From Akebia trifoliata (lineage: Eukaryota; Streptophyta; Magnoliopsida; Ranunculales; Lardizabalaceae): 64,000 nt of DNA. This document shows positions 33,234-44,049 of the stretch, piece by piece; the stretch's first letter is position 1; the number at the start of each line of letters is the position of its first letter. Made by a program: the position numbers and the translations under genes. Below the pieces are notes generated by a model, which saw only the letters and a program-made list of their open reading frames with translations, was not told where the DNA came from and did no database searches. The stretch spans positions 29,241,169-29,305,168 of the forward strand of contig CM030715.1 in the NCBI GenBank assembly GCA_017979445.1, written 5' to 3'.

Positions 33234-34866
33234 AACATGCACAACCTTGTGCTCTTCTCCCACAGAGAGGTTCCAAAGTCCTCCAGCAGCCTCTTCAGCA
33301 ACCAATCTATTCATGGACCTTGCCAGATTAGCAAGGATATTGATTCCTCCTTCTTCTGCGACAGCTTTTGCAACTTTCACATTCACCGACAAGTTTGCTA
33401 TAGCCTATAATCTCAACAGTAGAAAACAATCAAACTGAATTCAACGATTTTATGCAACAAAATCAAGTTCACAAGTCAAAACTGTGGTATAGGTCGGATA
33501 GACAAGTTAAGCTAACCTTCGCTGCTTCAGATTGCAGACCCTCACGAAAAGATCTTGCAAGGTCTAAAAGAAGACGTATTCCGCCATCCCTCATAACTGC
33601 CTCCGCCCTTCCACCATCAACCATAGCATTTTCATCATCAATGACCACAAAAGTTGCTAGACCCGTAGCCGCTCTTTCTTGTACATCCTCTTGTGAGCTC
33701 TGCATTAAACTTAGCAACAATGAGGCACCTTGCCTAAGCCAAAAAACATCTAGCCCTTGTGGGTTGGTCTCCGCAATACGTAGAAGCAAATGTGACAGTA
33801 TCCACTCAAGCCAAATCATAATCTCATTCAAATTCTTATCCACATTCTTCAAACTCCGCCATTCCAAAAACACACTCCTCTCTTTATTTGTAATATCGGC
33901 AAATAGAGAGGCTGTTTCTTTAAAAATGTCTTTGAAAAGGGAGAGTAACAACTTCCCTTTGAGATTATGTGCCACAAAGTTACCTTCTTCGAGAGCCGGA
34001 CAATTCAGGGCACACAAGACCTTCAAACTATGCGACGACGACAACATTCTCGAAACGGCACTTTGATCAATATCAGTTCTCGAAACATCTATCCCAATCA
34101 AGTTAGGCAATTCATTCCAATGTTTTGAAGCCGAACTCCATTTCATGTTTTTAGTCCCCGCAACCGAGAGGAATCGAACAGATACCACCTTCGACAATGC
34201 CACCGTGTCAACATTCAAACAGTCCATGAACCCAATCTCAGCCAAATTACCACAATGCTTCGCCAACGTGTTAATCGCGTCTCCATCGACATCCCTAACT
34301 CCCGAAAGACGTAACCTCTTCAACTTAGGGCAACAACGGGCAACCGCTTTAATAGCATCACTACTGATCCTCTCACAGAAATCCGGCCCAAGTTGGAGGC
34401 TCTCGAGCACCTCATGCTTCGCCGCCATCACTGATAGTGTTGCATCAGTGATTTCCCGACAGAAATCACCACTGATTTCACGTAAACCCTTTGCTTGGAA
34501 ATTCATTACGGCATTCGCCGCCTCTGCGCCACGGAACCGAAGTTTCTCGAGATTGGTACATCTAGAAGCAAGTGAAGTTGCAGTCACCATGTCACACTTG
34601 TGGGAACGAAGATCTAGGGAGTTCCATAGACAAGGAGAACAACCCAAAACTCTATAAGTTCGACAAGTCGAAGACAAGCTTGCCCGGTCTCGATAATTCA
34701 AACAAGAGAACAGTTGAAGGACCGTATCAACAGGCAAACTTGTCCAATCAACCTCACCTTTCCTCTCCGAGCTCGAACTCCCATCACAGATTTCCAAATA
34801 ACTATGCGAAATCACCTTCTCTTTGTCCTTCGATTGCACCCCTTTTCTCCTAACTCTTCGAATCAT
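21764..34866 (-). CDS. ARABIDILLO: ARABIDILLO: F-box / LRR / armadillo-repeat protein, 12 exons
   Basis: Exons in transcript order: 34866-33517, 33404-33246, 32819-32739, 32632-32501, 31620-31493, 28860-28773, 28025-27931, 26601-26538, 25367-25192, 23629-23408, 22157-22073, 21943-21764. All introns are GT-AG and the frame is continuous, giving 919 residues, close to the roughly 930 of Arabidopsis ARABIDILLO-1/2. The upstream in-frame codon at 34899 is TTG, so ATG 34866 is taken as the start; it yields MIRRVRRKG, a basic, possibly nuclear-targeting N terminus. An F-box follows (about 41-88, DWTSLPVDTVLQLFSCLNYR), then leucine-rich repeats to about 300 and armadillo repeats from about 370 (AATGLATFVVIDDENA, AAGGLWNLSVGEEHK, AAGALWNLSFDDRNRE, AAGALWNLAFNPGNA). 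The end is IVLRNLEHHHAEAASI. Family members are nuclear F-box proteins that promote lateral root formation in Arabidopsis, presumably as SCF ligase adaptors. The whole F-box/LRR half is one exon. Introns hold LINEs, SINEs and foldbacks. Confidence 0.93.
22655..23180. mobile_element. Foldback element of about 525 bp, 'TTTTTTGTGAGGATG' family, in ARABIDILLO intron 10
   Basis: Outer ends pair: left TTTCGTCCTATATGGG and right (reverse complement) TTTTGTCCTATATGG; before them are GGGGATCGTTCAAGG and GGACAGCGTTTGGTGG. Inside are two internal palindromes (about 22740-22905 and 22960-23140), each made of CATCCTCACAAAAAATCAG and CTTCTAACCCC against GGGGTTAGAAG and CTGATTTTTTGTGAGGATG. The element is thus a double hairpin inside a hairpin. 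A (CT)n(AT)n microsatellite follows at 23178-23210. Confidence 0.7.
23178..23212. repeat. (CT)n(AT)n compound microsatellite
   Basis: About seven CT units then about ten AT units, lying at the end of the foldback element in ARABIDILLO intron 10. Confidence 0.85.
23772..23895 (+). mobile_element. tRNA-like SINE, family B copy 2
   Basis: Begins GAGGTGCCAGCTAGCTTA with CTTACTTGGTAAAAAGTC (box-A region), then GACCTGGGTTCAATTCCC (box B), CACTGAGTTACTGATCTC and a T-rich tail. The block order matches the - strand copy at 20518-20612. It lies in ARABIDILLO intron 9, antisense to the gene. Confidence 0.65.
24090..24755 (-). pseudogene. L1-type LINE remnant, zf-RVT region, in ARABIDILLO intron 9
   Basis: On the - strand the frame at 24702-24457 reads IWGSKVLSKVRFFIWLA, LGKLPTTDHLIVSG, and NYCFLCKSSAELVD. 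These are the hallmarks of the zf-RVT domain (a W-x-x-x-x-P-x-K-v-x-F-F-x-W block, then C-x-x-C and VDH) that follows L1 reverse transcriptase in plants. The 3' side runs to CTTGGTTGGTCACCTAG and an A/T-rich tail near 24090. A 56-base piece of the zf-RVT sequence is present twice (24518-24573 and 24695-24750). It is inactive and in the same orientation as the host gene. Confidence 0.75.
25690..26165 (-). pseudogene. L1-type LINE remnant in ARABIDILLO intron 8
   Basis: With one frame change the - strand reads FWVFLWNDKDGIHECHLVDW (about 25940-25880) and GSPKNEGGCGFMKIKCLN (about 25870-25810), then CWINGEVWSR. This is the typical L1 segment (FLWG...H.V.W...SPK.EGGLG...N.AL..KWLWR) located between reverse transcriptase and the zf-RVT domain. 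It is short, has stops, and is in sense orientation with the gene. Confidence 0.7.
26735..26766. repeat. Poly-G tract of 32 bases in ARABIDILLO intron 7
   Basis: An uninterrupted run of 32 G on the + strand, so C on the transcribed sense strand. Such a long G/C homopolymer is rare in plant DNA; the exact length may be a sequencing artefact. It lies about 130 bases upstream of exon 8 on the sense strand. Confidence 0.9.
29160..29300 (-). mobile_element. SINE-like repeat, family C copy 1 (ARABIDILLO intron 5)
   Basis: Shares in order GCAGGTGA, TCTGTGGYATT, CAGAGACCTTACC, GTAAAAACTGGCAGTTG with the copies at about 29995 and 30240. Reading on the - strand it ends in an A/T-rich tail (29160-29185). 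It is the most diverged copy. Confidence 0.5.
29640..29993 (-). pseudogene. L1-type LINE remnant, zf-RVT fragment (ARABIDILLO intron 5)
   Basis: In one - strand frame: LITLNFCPLCREDGETVDH followed by LIHYCMFF. This is the C-x-x-C...VDHxxxHC block of the zf-RVT domain. A second frame gives FEGRQFLVDSS. It is sense to the host gene and clearly non-functional. Confidence 0.65.
29995..30150 (-). mobile_element. SINE-like repeat, family C copy 2
   Basis: Shares GTAGGCAAGG, GAAGCCAGGTTTGTGGTATT, CAGTCACACACGTTACC, GCCAACTTGTCAAAG and GGTAAAAACT with the copy at 30240-30390. On the - strand it has the order of a tRNA-derived SINE: GACAAGTTGG (box-A-like), then AACCTGGCTTCAGTACC (box-B-like) and a short tail. 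It lies directly next to the LINE fragment. Confidence 0.55.
30240..30395 (-). mobile_element. SINE-like repeat, family C copy 3
   Basis: On the - strand: GACAAGTTGGTTACTGTCAA, GGTAAGGTCTGTGACTTG, CCACAGACCTGGCTTTAG, and a 3' end of TTGCTTATCAATAAATTA followed by A residues. The A/T tail and internal promoter-like boxes support a SINE, but I cannot assign it to a named family. Confidence 0.55.
32195..32395 (-). mobile_element. LINE 3'-end fragment (ARABIDILLO intron 4)
   Basis: On the - strand: GGGGTCGAAAGTCTTCAAAG, TTGTATTACAGGAGAG, CTTGGTTGGTCACCTCGG, CCTCGGTCTCTTTCAATTAA and then TTTTACTTATTAAAG. The GGTTGGTCACCT block is shared with the 3' side of the LINE at 24090-24755 and with 58100-58130, suggesting one L1 lineage. 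Confidence 0.55.
32893..33088. mobile_element. Foldback MITE in ARABIDILLO intron 2
   Basis: The arms are near-complementary: left GGTTCCGTTGACTCAAG and GATCTTGACCATGCAA; right (reverse complement) GGTTCTGTTGACTCAAG and GATCTTGACCATGTAA. Inner parts (AACACAAAATCTAACGATTG, and CTATTAGATTTTGCAT) also pair. The element lies between two TATATA runs. It is related to the foldback at 47260-47483, which shares the core word CAAAATCYAAYGATTGAG. Confidence 0.75.
33100..33232. mobile_element. Half copy of a foldback family plus (TA)n(TG)n tract
   Basis: It reads GGGCCCCGTTCGGCAGCCAA, then GTCCGATACGGG, AAAAGTTTCGGAT and GATTTTTTGTGAGGATG, parallel to the left arm of the element at 22655. The right arm is absent and replaced by (TA)n(TG)n (33200-33232). 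The tract ends about 14 bases from the donor of ARABIDILLO exon 2 (33245). Confidence 0.55.
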
Positions 34867-35227
34867 ACCTTTGATCACACAAGAACGCAAGATTCCCAAA
34901 CAAAGAAGCTAAAACCAGGAAACGAAAAACCCAAGACCTCAAAAACCCTAATCCTCAATCCTCCTAATCGAATTGCCAATCAATCAGACTAAATTTATAG
35001 ATCAACACGTCGTAAAGATATACAAATCTAAGAAGATGTAACGAAATCTATTCAATCTTATTGTATTAATTTCTAATATCTTTACGAGAATAAAAATCAA
35101 CAGCTGTTATTCTCATACCTCACCTCTTCTTCGAGGTCTGCGTAAACCCTAACTTTGCGAGATTGTGAACTAAAAATGTGTTCTTGGAGTTCCTTTGAAG
35201 ATCTCGAAAGGGGGATTTTATGAGATG

Positions 35228-35261
<34 letters not shown>

Positions 35262-35300
35262 CAGAGCCAATTGGCCAAACCCTCAAGGCATTTATCGCCC
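34867..35300 (-). promoter_or_regulatory. ARABIDILLO 5' leader and promoter-proximal region
   Basis: Two telo-box words AAACCCTAA are present (34943-34951 and 35144-35152, + strand reading). An AG/CT microsatellite of about 15 units lies at 35231-35261. A GT donor (GAAGAAGAG then GTGAGG near 35118) and an acceptor (GGTTTTAG near 34912) could delimit an intron in the 5' UTR; this is inference only. CT/GA runs near plant start sites are known targets of BBR/BPC proteins, but no binding can be shown here. Confidence 0.45.
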
Positions 35301-36659
35301 CTCTTACCCCTTTTTATTGTGAAAAATGATCCACATGGAGAGTGGCAATGCAGGTAGTCTAGTGTACCTTTGAGGAGGTGAAGGAGGGGCTAGGCCTTTG
35401 GGTATGGTTTATTTGCCAACAAAAACTATAGCTCACAACAATTGATTTGATAAAATTGGATGTATATATGGTAGTTGTAGGGTATGTTAGGAGATTTTTT
35501 CATCATTCGAAAGATGTTGTGATTTTTTTGAATTGGTATGGTATTTACTAAGAATTGTTTATGTTTACGTCAGATTCACAATATATATTAAATTAAAATT
35601 AAATGAACCTAAACAAGTATTTTTAACCCTTCATGGGTCAACTTATACCTATTTCTTTTTGTTATGATCGTGTGATTGATGCCTCATTTGATCTCGAGTG
35701 ATTGTAATTATCTTCTTTTACAATCTTGTTTTGTCCCTCCCTGAGATCGTGATAGTGTCACTAAATATAGTGACGCTATGCATTGTAAACCGAGCTCTGA
35801 TTGTAAATGCCATTTTCACCCCTTTGTAAGATCGTCATCCAAGTCGTCAAATTTAGCAAACACTCTATACGATAATGCAAACCCATGTTTGAAGACATCA
35901 TCACACCAGTTCAATAAATATCAAGTATTTAGGTGGCATCAATGAATTAGGTCTCACGGTACTTTTCGTAATAGACTAAGATATGACATTCTCTAACTAA
36001 CTTATCTCCAACAGTGAAATCTCATCAACCCCACATTAAATACACTGAGATATTATTAATTCAACTCAAGTGTAAACATCAATAAGGCGTTAAACTCCCC
36101 AATGGTAAAGTCAGCAATCCCCGTCCAATAACTCGTCAGAAGATGACATAGACCTATCACGTGGTGACACCTATCCTTGGAAACTCAACTATAAAAACCA
36201 CTCTCAAAGACATATATAGGGTTCAGAACATAAATTCCCCTTTGAGAGAGATTGACATATCCTCACACCTCATGCAATTTCACTATTCACCATCTTCCCC
36301 CATATTTATCTATTCTTCACTGTCACTAACTTGATCGTTAGATAATTATTGGCAAACACCACACCAATGCCTATTTTTTTCCACATTTTCCTCATCATCG
36401 AAAGTAACGGTCTCCATTGAAGTCATTTAAAGCATCCAGCTTATCTTGAAGACTTCTCAACCATTGGATTGGGTTAAAGATTAGCCAACAACTTATAAAA
36501 AAAATCTCGAGGAGTGGAAGCCCAAAAAAATCTCCATAGATACTATAGACACGAGATTTTCGAGTCCGAATATCTCTGCTCACCAAAATTATATTTTTTA
36601 GAAAAAATGTGTTAATGGGCACCCAAAAAATAGTTTCAAAATTTTATTTTTTGTTTGTA

Positions 36660-39005
36660 GTGATTTTCATACGGATAAGGATGTTAGTCTACCTAAAATC
36701 TAGGTAAAGGGTCCATGTTTGGGAATAGGGAAGGTGTTAGGCACCCTATTCCCTCCACCATAGGTGGTAACCTTGGATTCAGTCGTTTTCAGAAAATAAA
36801 AGTCGATAAAATCGATTTGTGACCTCAAGTGCCAGGGACTTCGATTTTCGCTCAAACTAACAAAGACTTTCTTATTGAGGAAAGGGCCTATCATGGTTAA
36901 TGCCTTTATAAAATTTTGAAACGTATAGACTCTTTGATCAAGGGCCCATTTTCATAAGAAAATAGCCTAAAGTCTTAGTCTCAAAACATTTTAAAAAAAT
37001 GTTTTGGAAAGTGATTTTCAATCCCTACCCTTCAAACCGAGTCGAAGCCCAATCTACCGAAAGTAGAAGAAGGTATCTACTACATCTTAAGGTTGTTCCA
37101 AAAATGAAAATAAAAAAAGAATGAGGAGAGATAGAAAGGGGGAAATGGAATGGAGAGAAGGGTGGTAATGTAGTATTTTTATTTATTTTTTATACTTACT
37201 CTACCTTGTTTTTTACTTGACTTTTCTTCTTCTTTGTATTTTTTAAATATGTCTTATCTTGACTTGAGTGGTTTGTATTGTAGACTTTGAAGGTTGAAGT
37301 AATGAGTTGATGGGTAAATGAAAGTTAAGTGATGAGTAAGTAGAGGGGGCTTTTAGAGTTGAGTGATGAGAGAGTTGGGTCTTGATAAGAGGTTCAAGTC
37401 TTGGGAATTAGGAGAGATGACTTAAGAGGGGTGTTCAAGCATGAACTTTTTTAGAGGGAAAGGAGGTTTTTATAGGTTTTGAGGAAACTTTTTAGGGGTA
37501 AGATGCGGTAAAAATGTAAAATGGTGAAAAATGACATGAGACTTGTGGGTGAGGTGTTTGGGATTTAAGGTTAGGGGAAGGGTATATGTGGAAAATGGTG
37601 CAAATGGATTGCTTTTTATTCAAATGGATTAGATCTTTCAACTCATATGGGTTGAGTGTTAGGTGGGGTTAAGGGATATGGATTTTGATCAGAATAATGA
37701 TTATGTAAGAAGGTGATTGCTGATATTTTATGAGGGTGGAAGAGATGGTGACACATGGATAAAGAGTTATGAGGGTGTGTATTAGGTGAGTTTATTAGAA
37801 AAGGGGTGTGGGGATATGAAAATAATTTGTGGAATGTTTTGAAGAGAATAAATGGGGTTAGGTGGTGACACGTGGTATGATGTGGGAATAATGATGGGGT
37901 GATGATAATGATTTCTTTTGGGAGGTTGATTGTGGGGGTAACCCTTGTTAGCAATTCGGAATACGACAAAAATTCAACTCGTGAAAAATTCAAGTTATAT
38001 TTGATTTTTTAGATTGCAAAAATTCGGTCAAATTTTTTGATAAATGGACAATATGTGCCATATGTTTCACACATGTATTATCTATTTCATTTCAAGAATC
38101 CCGCCATATGATGGTGACGATGAAATTGGTGATAATAATAATGATGGTGGTGATAATTAGGACATTGAGGTTATTTTTCCATTGAGTTTTAAAAGAAGAC
38201 CAAAGTCAAGTGACAAATCATCAATATGGAAAATTAAAATGTAATCTTAAATAAATGTAGAGAGTCATGTCATTTGTCACATAAAAATGTGGATTCTTCC
38301 AAAATTTTGAAGCACGGCCGCTACAAAGTTAACTTGTGTTATACGTCACAACTTACAAGTTTATAATTGCAATAAACAAAAGTTATATTAGCAATTTTTT
38401 TTCCATCGAGTTTTATAAAATTTTGTAAAAAACGTATTTTATTATTTTAAAACTTAAAATCTATGAATTATTCAAAATAATTTAATAATCTGAAGAATAA
38501 TACTTTCATTGAAAAAACAAAAAATTTGTGAATTTTTCAAGAATTAAACAGGTGATTGCTAACAAGGAGGGTGACATGTGTCTACCTTGATGATCAAGGG
38601 TTGTATGAATCTTGATTGGTTATAATCATGAACATGGGTATGGGTTTGGACTAGAATAGGGGCCTGGGCTTAAGATTGGGTAATGATTTAAGTTAGGTTG
38701 CATTTATGATTGGTTTAGGTCCATCGGGCTTAGAGGTTGGGTTGGACTTAATTAAGTTAGGATTATAATGATGACAGGTTGAGAAGATGATGAGGTTGAG
38801 AAAGTGGTAGGGTTCAAATGATAAACTAATCCTACAGTGAGCCATTGGGTTATTGGAAGTTCTAAGTCTTTTGATTTGAATAAAAATGATTGAATTTCGA
38901 AAAATTTGGCCCTTAGGTCCGTTAACGATTTATTTGATAAATACGTATTTTTTGAGCCCTTTTCAAGTGAGACTTGTTCAAATTGGGGTGTATACAGATA
39001 CCATT
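36660..39005 (+). mobile_element. LTR-retrotransposon-like module 1
   Basis: Near its left side is GGGAATAGGGAAGGTGTTAG with the hairpin word GGTGTTAGGCACC. A TATA-like word sits at about 37470 (TTTTTATAGG), and the module closes with GGGGTGTATACAGA (about 38985). The same ordered signals occur at 44050-45510. Such a hairpin and GGGGTGTNTACA end recur in plant LTR-type repeats, from memory. No gag or pol coding was found, so it is at best a solo LTR or leader remnant. Confidence 0.4.
37932..38572. mobile_element. Possible foldback insertion
   Basis: The left end ACCCTTGTTAGCAATTC and the right end in reverse complement CCTCCTTGTTAGCAATCAC are inverted copies, and GTGAAAAATTCAAG pairs loosely with CTTGAAAAATTCAC. 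The interior is AT-rich and non-coding. It would lie inside the LTR-like module 1. Confidence 0.4.
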
Positions 39006-40828
39006 AAGGTCATGAGATATATTGTATGCAAACTAAATGATTAGTTTTGAACTAACACAGTACAATTAGCTTACCAATTGTTTATATCTAGAATGATCAT
39101 GTACAATTATAAAGTTGGATGTTTCATTAATATGTTTGTTGTGATATTAGTATGTTCTCGTTGTATTGGAAGTAGTTAATTCTCAATTTATTGTGATGGT
39201 GATTAAGCATTCAACACGTGAATATTTTATTAAATACCGACTAATTACGTGTAAGTAGTGTCTTAGTGAAACCTACTGTAAAATATAGAGCTTCTCGTGG
39301 AGGGGTAAAACATATCTTTCTCCTGGACCATTCATATTATACCAATCAATGTGAATCTCAATATTAAGATCTATCTAATACATATTTTGACGAGTACATA
39401 CACCTATTTCAATATTGTACTAGATCTATATATAATGCAACATGTCATAATCTTATTTAGATAAACATAAATCTGATAATTACTAATTTTTTATAAGTAT
39501 GTATTGATTTGCCGTCATTTTTTGCAAAGTGTAGGATTTTTTTATTATTGATTTTTTTTTTTTAATCCATGCAAGGGAGATGTGATTCAATGTAAAGGGG
39601 GAGAGAGAATGCGAAGGAGATGTAATTAATTTATTTTATTTTTATGTTGGAGGGTAGGGGTTTATAGTAAAATGTCTCCCATGGAGTTTGAGGACATTGT
39701 CAATGGATTCTATGAGGAACCTCGTGAGCAAATCATTATGTTATCTAGGTTTTTTTTTTTTTTTTTCATTTTCTGTGTGTGTGTGTTTGTGATTATATAA
39801 TTGGTTGACGGGGGAATCCAAAAGATACTTCCACACTTCTCATCAATGAACGTAGGTTAATATAACATTAGACCATGGGAACTTGTTAGTTACTAAGTGG
39901 TTATCCAATTGTTTTAATCGTGCTTAAATGGGAGCCAAGAAGATTTATTCATGAAATAGTGTGTGATAGGTAATCAGTGTTCTACTTAACATGGTTTTTC
40001 AACACAAATTTATATCCATATAAACAAGAGGTAATTAAAGATGGTCAAATATTCTACTTAGATCCGAATAATATATTGCTTTTGAAAATTAATTTTTTAC
40101 TTTTCAAAATATCTTTTATGTACTACTTTAACATAACATGATTTAAAAAAAAAAATCAATTGTAATAGTCATATTGAATAGTTTAGCCAATAGAAGAAAA
40201 AAAACATAACAAAAAAATGGTAAACAATCTAAAATTATCCAATCGAATCAAGTAATTCAGTCGGATTGAAATTGAATCCAAATTTAGAGTAATCAATATG
40301 ATTCGGATATGGATTTAGTTAATAAGATCTTACTCAGATCAATGTATGGATATACTCATAACCGATCCAAACCCAACCCACTTTAAGCCCGAGATTAAAA
40401 TATGTTTCATCACAAAATCATATTTATTTAAGATGATAAATATTTCAATTACCAAAAAATAATTATTTTATCAAAATATATAAATCCCAGTTGACTCAGT
40501 TGAATTTTATTGGTTATGACAATACTTTTCAAGTAATAGAAGAGTCATATTGGATCTTGGTCAAATGTCAACAATTCATCGACTGAATTCATACACGAAA
40601 CCAAACACTAGAGTTTATTTAAGGAGTTAAAATGTAAAAGAAAAATAAATATTAGAATTTTGAGAAAATCTTGAAAGTGGGACTTAGGGGTAAAACTTTA
40701 GGATGTTTCTGATCATTTTAAAATGATCGAAAAACATACTTTAGCTTGTAAACACGCTCAAATGCGAATCCGTACATAAAAATCATAAAATCCTTGATTA
40801 CCGAATCGGACCAGGTTAAAATAATGAC

Positions 40829-41125
40829 TTTTTGTTAGAGCGAGAATTTTCAAAATTTGATCATACCATTGGGTTCGTAACAAAAAATTATTGAACATGG
40901 ACTATTTAATTGTCATTTTTGGAGTACAAAAAGTCGAATTATTGTCAAAAATGAAAATGACATTAATTTTAGGGATCACCTCAGGCCAAAAATGTAAACT
41001 TTTGTTAGAGATAGATTTTGTAGAAATTGACTATATCATTAGATCCAGAATAAAAAATTATGCGAAATAGAGTATTCATTTGTCAGTTTTGGAGTTCGGA
41101 TGGTCAAGTTATCGTCGATCAAAAC
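40829..41125. repeat. Two diverged direct repeats, period about 167 bases
   Basis: Unit 1 begins at about 40829 and unit 2 at about 40996. Both contain TTTTGTTAGAG, ATCATACCATTGGGTTC or TATATCATTAGATCC, AAAAAATTAT, TTTGTCAGTTTTGGAG (or TTGTCATTTTTGGAG) and AATTATTGTC or AGTTATCGTC. A second pair of units sharing AGAAGGGAGAAAGG lies at about 41250-41340 and 41420-41520. Confidence 0.55.
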
Positions 41126-42285
41126 AATAGGCGAAATACCGATTTCGTCCCAAAATTTATATAAATAAAATTTTTAATTTTTTTTTTATATACTTCATCT
41201 TCTCCAACCCGTCCAATGGCCAACCCATTTAATTTTTTTTTTTTTCTTTGATTTTCAACCTCGGGTTCGTCATAAACCGTTCTCCATCGACTTCCGACGT
41301 AGAAGGGAGAAAGGTCTGCAGCCTCGACATTTATAAAATCCACCCAAGATCTCTTCGTTTCACTTTCTTTTTCACCCTGTATCGTCAAAAATCAGCTATA
41401 TTTATATACGGGAGTTTCAAAACTTCAACCTTAGATTTCGCCTGTTTCGAGGTCAAACCGTCCTCTGTCGCAGAAGGGAGAAAGGACGAAGGCATTGAGA
41501 TCTTCAAAATCACCGAATCAGATTAAAAAATCAGTCGCTTTAAAATTCAATCCATCTTGATTTTTGTGCCATTCGGCTCAATTTTTGTGCACACGTTTCG
41601 ATCATTGCACACAGAGATAGTAAGGAACTCTCAATTTCTATTAGTAATTGTAGATTGTGAAAATTGCATTTAGGATTTTATTAAAAATTTGTGATGAGTT
41701 TTCAAAAATATAGAATTCAATCGATTATTTTAAAATCACGCCAGAACTTGTATATTTGAAATGTTTAATTGTAATTTTTAACAAATTATACGTGGGTAGG
41801 ATATTTCAACGGGTTATTTGTGTCAGTTGGGTCATGTGCACCGCTTGGACCCCGTTTTGATCTAAGTGTTGTACTTTTTCAATATTATTGATGAAAATGA
41901 ATTTCATAATTAAAAAAAATGATTTAATATTCAATGAACTCAAATTGAGTTGATGAATATCAGAAAGTAAATAATTTGTTTAAAATATTGAAAACTGTAA
42001 AATTCATAAAAAAAGGTAAAAGGGTTTGAAAACGGTAAAATGTCAGAATCACACCTGAGGGGTGATGTCTGCATTTATATTGTTGTGTTGTTTGTAGGTT
42101 GGTGAATGGATATCCAGGGATAATGTTACTAGTTGCATGTTTATTTACTTTCTGTTAGCGCAAGGCGTTGTTTATGTTTCCGTTCTGTTATTTATTTTAG
42201 ACCGACGAGTCACAGTTGCATGGTAGGAAACTGGATATCCATTCTCAACCTTATATTGTTAATTTCTCGTTTGTTTTCAAATGAA

Positions 42286-42287
<2 letters not shown>

Positions 42288-42323
<36 letters not shown>
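42288..42323. repeat. (AT)n microsatellite
   Basis: About 17 alternating AT units in the gene-free spacer. Confidence 0.9.
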
Positions 42324-42328
<5 letters not shown>

Positions 42329-44049
42329 TATTTTGTGAGCTGTTAGAAAGTCTGTGAATGTCTGAAAGGATAATGCGTCATATCATCTGGAGTGGTGTAC
42401 TATCCTGATATGTACGGTAGGGACCACCAAGCTCATACGTGGTATGGGACGCATATGAGAGTGGAATCACAACTGGAATCCGGGTTATTCCTCTCTATCT
42501 TTACCAGTTAACTTGTAATTTAAAGGTAGTCGTATACGAATGGTTTGTATATTTGGAAATCACATACACGCCTGATAGGCATAGACGAAGATGATTAGTG
42601 ATCAATAACAATCTATAGTAGTCGAACGTTCTGACATATTGAAAAGAGACTCATTGTTTACGGTCACGTCAAACGGCCAGCCTGAGCCGAATAAATGATC
42701 AACCAAGTGTGGTAAGTGCAGCGATTGACCACAAAATCAGGAACTAAAAGCCAAAAAATAATTGTAACATCATATCCCGACTGAGAACGATCTAGTCGTG
42801 AATCCCAACTTTCTAATTCCAATATTCCACCATAGTGTATTATGTATCTGTTGCTTTACTTTGATATATAAAATGAAATGCATGTTTAATGTTTCTATTT
42901 GGTCAATTAGATTTGTATATAAAGAAAATACTATAGTGAGTACTGTTGATTGATGTAATGTCAGTTTTAAAATGTTTAGTTGCTCATCCCTAGCTATATG
43001 TACCAGTTAATCGTAGTTTATTCTGTAAAACTTTGCATATGTTAAAATGATTTAGTATGTTTATTCGTTCATACTAAAAGATGTTATTCGCATAAATTGT
43101 TTATTTATTTACTGGGTAACCATTGTTACTCACCCGTTCCTTCCTATTTTATATAGCTTCAGAGCCTATAGTCGGCGAGACGGGCGTAGAACCAGCGAGT
43201 GGGGACCATCTGGTGGGTCAGATAGACAACTAGAGTCCATTACCTGGTGAATACTGGGGTTATTACTCCTAGTGGTGTCGATTTGTCTAATAGTAATATA
43301 GATTTTGGTTTTGAGCGTTAGAAATTTTGTTAAAGTGAGGAATTTCTGTATAATTGTGTATATAAACTTCTTCTTCCGCACTTTGATTTTTGTATGTTAT
43401 TAGATATATATAGGCTTCCGTTAGTATTATATTTTGAATATATATATACAGGAATGTATGTCGTTTATCAAATACAGATTGAACGCCTTGGAATGCTAAC
43501 ATAAACAGAGGATACCATGCCGAAATTTTGAGGTGCCACCTAGTACCTCGAGTTTTGACATGGAGATTTGTGTTAGTGTTTGGTGGGGCGCCTCATAAAA
43601 TGAACTTCAACAACTCCAAATTCAACTAATTACTGCTTCCAAACACACCCTAAATAATTGGAATGGAGTGGTAAATGCAATGTACCCAAAATCAAGTTGT
43701 GTTGCTTTAAAAATGTAAAGAAAAATACTTAAAGCATTTAAAAAAAATCAAGAGGTGAAGGATTAGAGTATCAAGATTTGGTATGTTCGATATTTTTTAT
43801 TCATTATGAAGGTCAATCACATGGGGAGGATTTACTAGTGAGTGTTCTCTCCTTCTTAGATATATTAATAAAGTTCAAAGTATATTAAATGTAAGTTTTC
43901 CAATGAGATATTTTTAAGCACTCACACTCAAACTATAATCAACTTGTGTTTTAAAATTGTATGGGAATCTAGTGTAAAACGTGAACACTATGAATATTTG
44001 ACATTCAAAGTATAAAAAAAATGATGATGAAAGCGTCCTCGATCTGTGG

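Noticed and set aside
33452..34066. 204-codon + strand open frame
   Set aside because: It is the antisense shadow of ARABIDILLO exon 1; no homology and serine/lysine-rich composition typical of antisense frames.
34145..34657. 170-codon + strand open frame
   Set aside because: Antisense to the ARABIDILLO LRR-coding exon; no independent support.
34866..34899. Eleven-residue longer N terminus for ARABIDILLO starting at 34899
   Set aside because: The codon at 34899 is TTG, not ATG; the ATG at 34866 gives an RRVRRK start like that of the Arabidopsis protein.
37643..37993. 116-codon - strand open frame
   Set aside because: It is rich in His, Thr, Pro and Ser in simple repeats, has no recognisable family, and lies in an LTR-like repeat.
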